Positions 60,674-64,000 of a stretch of DNA of 64,000 bases are shown here, piece by piece. Where the stretch lies: NCBI RefSeq assembly GCF_025961835.1, contig NZ_JAOQOK010000001.1, positions 558,001 to 622,000 on the forward strand, read 5' to 3'. The notes under the pieces were generated by a model. That model did not search any database, was not told the origin of the DNA, and saw nothing but the letters and a program-made list of their open reading frames with translations. Position 1 is the first letter of the stretch, and the number at the start of each line of letters is the position of its first letter. Origin of the DNA: Sphingobium sp. B2D3C (GTDB lineage Bacteria; Pseudomonadota; Alphaproteobacteria; Sphingomonadales; Sphingomonadaceae). A program made the position numbers and the translations under genes.

Positions 60674-60882
60674 CTGCTGCGCCCATCGATCTGGCCCGCA
60701 AGGCCGCAGCACAGCATCTGCGCGAGAGCGGCTTCGCCGAAGAGGCTCAGCGCGTAGCAACGGGCGAGGGTGATGATTTCGTGGAAGTCCGGCTCGCGCT
60801 TGCCCTACTCAAGATTCTCCGGCCAGAATCCGGCCCCCCGGTCCGGCGCAACGGCCGGCGGCTGGTCGGCGAGGAATGTTGA
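60670..60882 (+). CDS. Hypothetical 70-aa protein
   Basis: GTG start overlaps the DUF983 stop (GTGA). Short, charged, probably helical (RKAAAQHLRESGFAEEAQRVA, VEVRLALALLKILR); no signal peptide or membrane helix. Coupling to DUF983 is the main reason to call it a gene. Confidence 0.55.
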   Translation: MTAAPIDLARKAAAQHLRESGFAEEAQRVATGEGDDFVEVRLALALLKILRPESGPPVRRNGRRLVGEEC

Positions 60883-60894
60883 GGTGGGCGGAAT

Positions 60895-61278
60895 TCAGGC
60901 GAGGCGGCGCCCAAAACCGCGAATTGGGCCAGCGCTCGCATCCGCGAAGGCCGCACTTTCCGCGAAAAGGGCTGATCGGGCCAGTTCGAGATGCTGATAG
61001 AGCGCGCCATCCCTTAGCGGGAAAATGAATCGGCAGCCGGTGCGGTCAACCTCATGCCAGATCGACTGGGCATAGATCGTCTCGCTCATATAATCGATCT
61101 GGAAGCGTGTGCCTTCGCTCAGGCTGCATCCTGAAATCAGGCCGCCGTCCTCGGTCAGGTCCACCAAAGTGCCCTCCTGCACATCGAGCACGGTTGTTAT
61201 GATAACAGGAACTTGGACGCAGACGCGCTGCGGCCGGTCGATCTTATGGTCCACGGTGAGACTCCCACACAAGCCCAC
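60895..61278 (-). CDS. PilZ-like domain protein
   Basis: Up to 127 aa. The pattern RPQRVCVQVPVIITTVLD, then VDLTEDGGLISG, resembles the RxxxR and D/NxSxxG motifs that bind c-di-GMP in PilZ domains, although the basic motif is changed, so ligand binding may be weakened or lost. The last part (QHLELARSALFAESA) is helical. Start could be ATG 61278 or GTG 61254. Convergent with the DUF983 operon and divergent from lysK. Confidence 0.65.
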   Translation of the reverse strand: MGLCGSLTVDHKIDRPQRVCVQVPVIITTVLDVQEGTLVDLTEDGGLISGCSLSEGTRFQIDYMSETIYAQSIWHEVDRTGCRFIFPLRDGALYQHLELARSALFAESAAFADASAGPIRGFGRRLA

Positions 61279-61433
61279 CCGATTCTCCCCTCCCCAGGGG
61301 TTTTGCGTCTCCGGCGGACGTTCACGATGTCTTACACCAATTGGTAAAATTTTCGTTTCGTCGCATTTCTGTTTTTTGCTCTCCGGCCTTTTTGGTTGTT
61401 GCGTGCGCGCTCTTGGCGCTAGAGGCTCGCCGC

Positions 61434-63035
61434 ATGACTGATGCTGATTATGCCGCTCAACTGCGGGAGGCCGCGAAGGTCTCCAAGGCCTGGCCCTATG
61501 AAGAAGCGCGCAAGCTGCTCAAGCGCTATCCGCAGGGCAAAGCGGGCGGTGCGCCGATGCTGTTCGAGACCGGCTATGGCCCCTCGGGCCTGCCGCATAT
61601 CGGCACGTTCAACGAGGTGCAGCGCACCACCATGGTCCGCCACGCCTATGAGGAAATGACCGGCGCGCCCACGCGCCTCATTGCCTTCAGCGATGACATG
61701 GACGGGCTACGCAAGGTGCCGGACAACGTCCCCAATCAGGCCATGCTGACCGAACATCTCGGCCGCCCGCTGACGCAAGTGCCCGATCCGTTCGAGGAGT
61801 TCGAGAGCTTCGCACACCACAATAATGCGATGCTGCGCGCATTCCTCGATCGCTACGGCTTCGATTACGAGTTCGTCTCCTCGACGGACATGTATCGCGG
61901 GGGCCAGTTCGATGACGCTCTGCGCAATGTGCTGCGCAACTATCAGGCGATCATGGACATCATGCTGCCCACGCTGCGCAAGGAGCGGCAGGCAACCTAT
62001 TCGCCGGTGCTGCCGATCAGCGCCAAAAGCGGCATCGTGCTGCAGGTCCCCGTCGAGGTCGTCGACGCCGATGCCGGGATCGTCCGCTTCGAGGATGATG
62101 GCGAGACGATCGAACAGAGCATCCTCTCCGGCGGCGCCAAGCTGCAGTGGAAGGTCGACTGGGCGATGCGCTGGGTCGCGCTCGGCGTCGATTATGAGAT
62201 GGCCGGCAAGGATCTGATCGACAGCGTCACGCAAAGCTCAAAGATCGCCCGGGCGCTCGGCGGACGCCCGCCCGAGGGCTTCAATTACGAGATGTTCCTG
62301 GACGAGAAGGGGGAGAAGATCTCCAAGTCCAAGGGCAATGGCCTCAGCATCGAGCAGTGGCTGACCTATGGCTCGGAAGAGAGTCTGGCCTTCTATATCT
62401 ATCGCGAGCCCAAGGCGGCCAAGTCGCTGCACATCGGTGTCATTCCGCGCGCGGTCGATGATTATGAGCAGTTCCGCTCCGCCTATGCGACGCAGGCCGT
62501 GGACAAGCGCCTCGGCAATCCCGTTCACCATGTCCATGGCGGGCAGGTGGCGGACGATCCGCTGCCGGTCACCTATGGCCTGCTGCTCAATCTGGTCGGC
62601 GTCATGGGCGCCGATGCGACCGAGCATCAGGTGTGGGCCTATCTGCGCAACTACGCGCCCGATGCCTCGGTGGAGCGCTATCCGCGCGTCGCCGGCCTCG
62701 TGCGCAATGCGCTGGCCTATAATCGCGATTTCGTCGCGCCCACGCTCAAGCGCCGCGCGCCGGAGCCCAACGAAGCGCTGGCCCTGCGCGAACTGGATGC
62801 CCAGCTAGCCGCTTTGCCGGACGACGCCTCGGCCGAAGACATCCAGAATATCGTCTACGAAATCGGCAAGGACCCGCATTACGGCTTCGAGCAGCTGCGC
62901 GACTGGTTCAAGGCGCTTTATGAGACCTTGCTCGGCGCCCAGCAGGGGCCGCGCATGGGCAGCTTCATCGCACTTTATGGCATTGCAAACAGCCGCAAGC
63001 TGATTGCCCAGGCGCTGGATTTGGCAGCCGCATAA
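61434..63035 (+). CDS. lysK: Lysyl-tRNA synthetase, class I
   Basis: 533 aa from ATG 61434. Class I LysRS has the HIGH-like PHIGT (residues 54-58) and KISKS (295-299), in place of the class II enzyme of most bacteria; class I is normal in alphaproteobacteria. The N-terminal half holds the Rossmann fold and the rest is an alpha-helical anticodon-binding domain. The upstream reading frame from 61341 is hydrophobic but is a leader shadow. Confidence 0.97.
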   Translation: MTDADYAAQLREAAKVSKAWPYEEARKLLKRYPQGKAGGAPMLFETGYGPSGLPHIGTFNEVQRTTMVRHAYEEMTGAPTRLIAFSDDMDGLRKVPDNVPNQAMLTEHLGRPLTQVPDPFEEFESFAHHNNAMLRAFLDRYGFDYEFVSSTDMYRGGQFDDALRNVLRNYQAIMDIMLPTLRKERQATYSPVLPISAKSGIVLQVPVEVVDADAGIVRFEDDGETIEQSILSGGAKLQWKVDWAMRWVALGVDYEMAGKDLIDSVTQSSKIARALGGRPPEGFNYEMFLDEKGEKISKSKGNGLSIEQWLTYGSEESLAFYIYREPKAAKSLHIGVIPRAVDDYEQFRSAYATQAVDKRLGNPVHHVHGGQVADDPLPVTYGLLLNLVGVMGADATEHQVWAYLRNYAPDASVERYPRVAGLVRNALAYNRDFVAPTLKRRAPEPNEALALRELDAQLAALPDDASAEDIQNIVYEIGKDPHYGFEQLRDWFKALYETLLGAQQGPRMGSFIALYGIANSRKLIAQALDLAAA

Positions 63036-63089
63036 TCAGTAGAACGGGGGTGAGCTACCCTCCAACGTTCCCCGCGTTCAGCAGCCGCA

Positions 63090-63524
63090 TCAATTCGCGG
63101 GACGATGCGGCTGCAACTGTGCGGACCGGATCGCCGCCACGGCTGCGACGGTCTGGTGAAAGAGGAAATGCGTGACATCGCAGGGCAGCGTCTCGCGCAG
63201 CAGGCGCGTGGCCTCCGCCTCGTCGCCTTGGATCGCCGTCACCGCCAGATCGCCAAGCAGCGCCTCGTCAGGGCTGAGCGACATCGCGCAGGGGCGATGC
63301 ACAAGGAAATGCTCGGGCCAGCCCTCCTGCAATCCCCGCAGGAGCAGAATGACGCGCCGGGCGGCATCCATGGACCGCAAGCGGACGGCGAGGTCCGGCA
63401 CAGGATCACGACCTGACTGGCCGTAGATAATGCACAGCCGCGCGGCCATGATGAGGTGCATGGCCGTCAACGGAAAGGACCGCAGGTCCCGAAAGGCGAA
63501 AAGAGCGGATAAATCCCTGGTCAT
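63090..63524 (-). CDS. Hypothetical 144-aa protein
   Basis: From the ATG at 63524 (MTRDLSALFAFRDLRSFPLT). Mostly helical, without signal peptide, with a cysteine-containing HRPCAMSLSPDEALLGDLAV segment and GDEAEATRLLRETLPCDVTHFLFHQTVA near the C-terminus. It is likely a conserved protein of unknown function in sphingomonads (recollection). A longer frame up to 63650 is less likely. Lies between lysK (convergent) and the DUF885 gene. Confidence 0.65.
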   Translation of the reverse strand: MTRDLSALFAFRDLRSFPLTAMHLIMAARLCIIYGQSGRDPVPDLAVRLRSMDAARRVILLLRGLQEGWPEHFLVHRPCAMSLSPDEALLGDLAVTAIQGDEAEATRLLRETLPCDVTHFLFHQTVAAVAAIRSAQLQPHRPAN

Positions 63525-63665
63525 AGCGACCCCTTCCAGCAGAATGAAGGCTGGCAGGATATGATATTGCGAACGAATTGCAATAGTGATTGGGGCCGAC
63601 ATCGCCGTCAATCCCGGTGGCTCTCGCTTGGGCGGCGCCACCGGGTGCACACAGGGCGCAGCCGA

Positions 63666-64000
63666 TTACCGAGCCTTGGCGTGGGCAATCCAATCGTCGA
63701 TCTTGCGCTCCAGCACGCTCATCGGCAGCGCGCCGGTCATCAGCACCTGATCGTGGAAGGCCTTGACGTCGAACCGGTCGCCAAGCGCCGCCTGCGCCTT
63801 CTTCTTCAGCCGCTGGATGGTCAGCGCGCCGATCTTGTAGGAGAGGGCCTGCGCCGGCATGGCGATGTACCGCTCGACCTCGGCGGTGGCGTCCGTCTTC
63901 CCCATTGAGCTGTTATCCAGCATGTATGCAATGGCCTGATCGCGGGTCCAGCCTTTGGAATGGATGCCGGTATCCACCACCAGCCGCATCGCGCGAAGCA
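63666..64000 (-). CDS. DUF885-family peptidase-like protein, C-terminal part (cut by window)
   Basis: The last ~110 residues of a longer protein; the 5' part lies beyond base 64000. Text such as VVDTGIHSKGWTRDQAIAYML, EVERYIAMPAQALSYKIG and DVKAFHDQVLMTGALPMSVLE is the typical end of DUF885 proteins, predicted zinc-metallopeptidases related to carboxypeptidase Taq/M32. The catalytic HExxH is outside the window. Confidence 0.85.
   Translation of the reverse strand, partial: LRAMRLVVDTGIHSKGWTRDQAIAYMLDNSSMGKTDATAEVERYIAMPAQALSYKIGALTIQRLKKKAQAALGDRFDVKAFHDQVLMTGALPMSVLERKIDDWIAHAKAR

Overview
The window is a contiguous stretch of chromosome from a high-GC alphaproteobacterium, most likely a sphingomonad (order Sphingomonadales; genus not resolvable from this sequence). 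The main evidence is a circularly permuted two-piece tmRNA whose tag reads ANDNEALALAA, a class I lysyl-tRNA synthetase, the trpF-(protease)-trpB-trpA-accD-folC order, rpmF-plsX-fabH-ihfA-merR order, a TonB-dependent receptor with a lipoprotein partner, a PEPxxWA-type C-terminal sorting signal, and intergenic palindromes containing cgtgtcgag or aggacgaacg motifs. Genes are densely packed and many overlap by 1-11 bases, so most clusters look translationally coupled.

Layout. 1-2.8 kb: truncated RluB/RsuA-type pseudouridine synthase, a receiver-only protein and an AmpG-like permease. 2.8-8.7 kb (minus): trpF, a membrane-anchored retropepsin-like protease, trpB, trpA, accD, folC. 8.8-11.5 kb (minus): lemA, two TPM-domain genes and a Nudix hydrolase, behind an 18-bp operator-like palindrome. 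11.7-13.6 kb: mscL, a small lipoprotein, the permuted ssrA gene and a small secreted helical protein. 13.9-19.0 kb: a beta-rich lipoprotein, a TonB-dependent receptor and a convergent prolyl-4-hydroxylase-like oxygenase. 19.2-31.3 kb: a complete type II secretion operon gspC-D-E-F-G-I-H-J-K-L-M-N plus prepilin peptidase gspO. 31.3-35.7 kb: a bacterial NHEJ operon (ku, mgtC-like, ligD) bracketed by two different intergenic palindromes. 35.7-40.4 kb (minus): a TolC/HlyD/ABC/permease tripartite exporter of MacAB type. 40.6-43.9 kb: a PEP-CTERM protein and a Tat-exported GH115 alpha-glucuronidase. 44-49 kb: an unknown 110-aa ORF, tRNA-Thr(UGU), and a five-gene phage-derived cassette (small protein, tail/esterase protein, probable holin, lysozyme, spanin). 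49-64 kb: housekeeping genes (nth, dapB, cobB, MBL hydrolase, rpmF, plsX, fabH, ihfA, merR, sixA-like, dinG-like, MocR regulator, DUF983, PilZ, lysK) ending in a truncated DUF885 gene.

How they work together. The gsp genes build an exporter for folded periplasmic proteins; the adjacent cysteine-rich lipoprotein, receptor and oxygenase are candidate clients or partners, which is inference from position. Ku and LigD form a two-protein end-joining machine. The phage cassette contains lysis genes and an adhesin-like esterase but no head, terminase or integrase genes, so it is either a remnant or a domesticated unit. No CRISPR array, rRNA operon, transposase or plasmid origin was seen. Coordinates and motifs were read directly from the sequence; no database search was possible, so family names rest on motif recognition.
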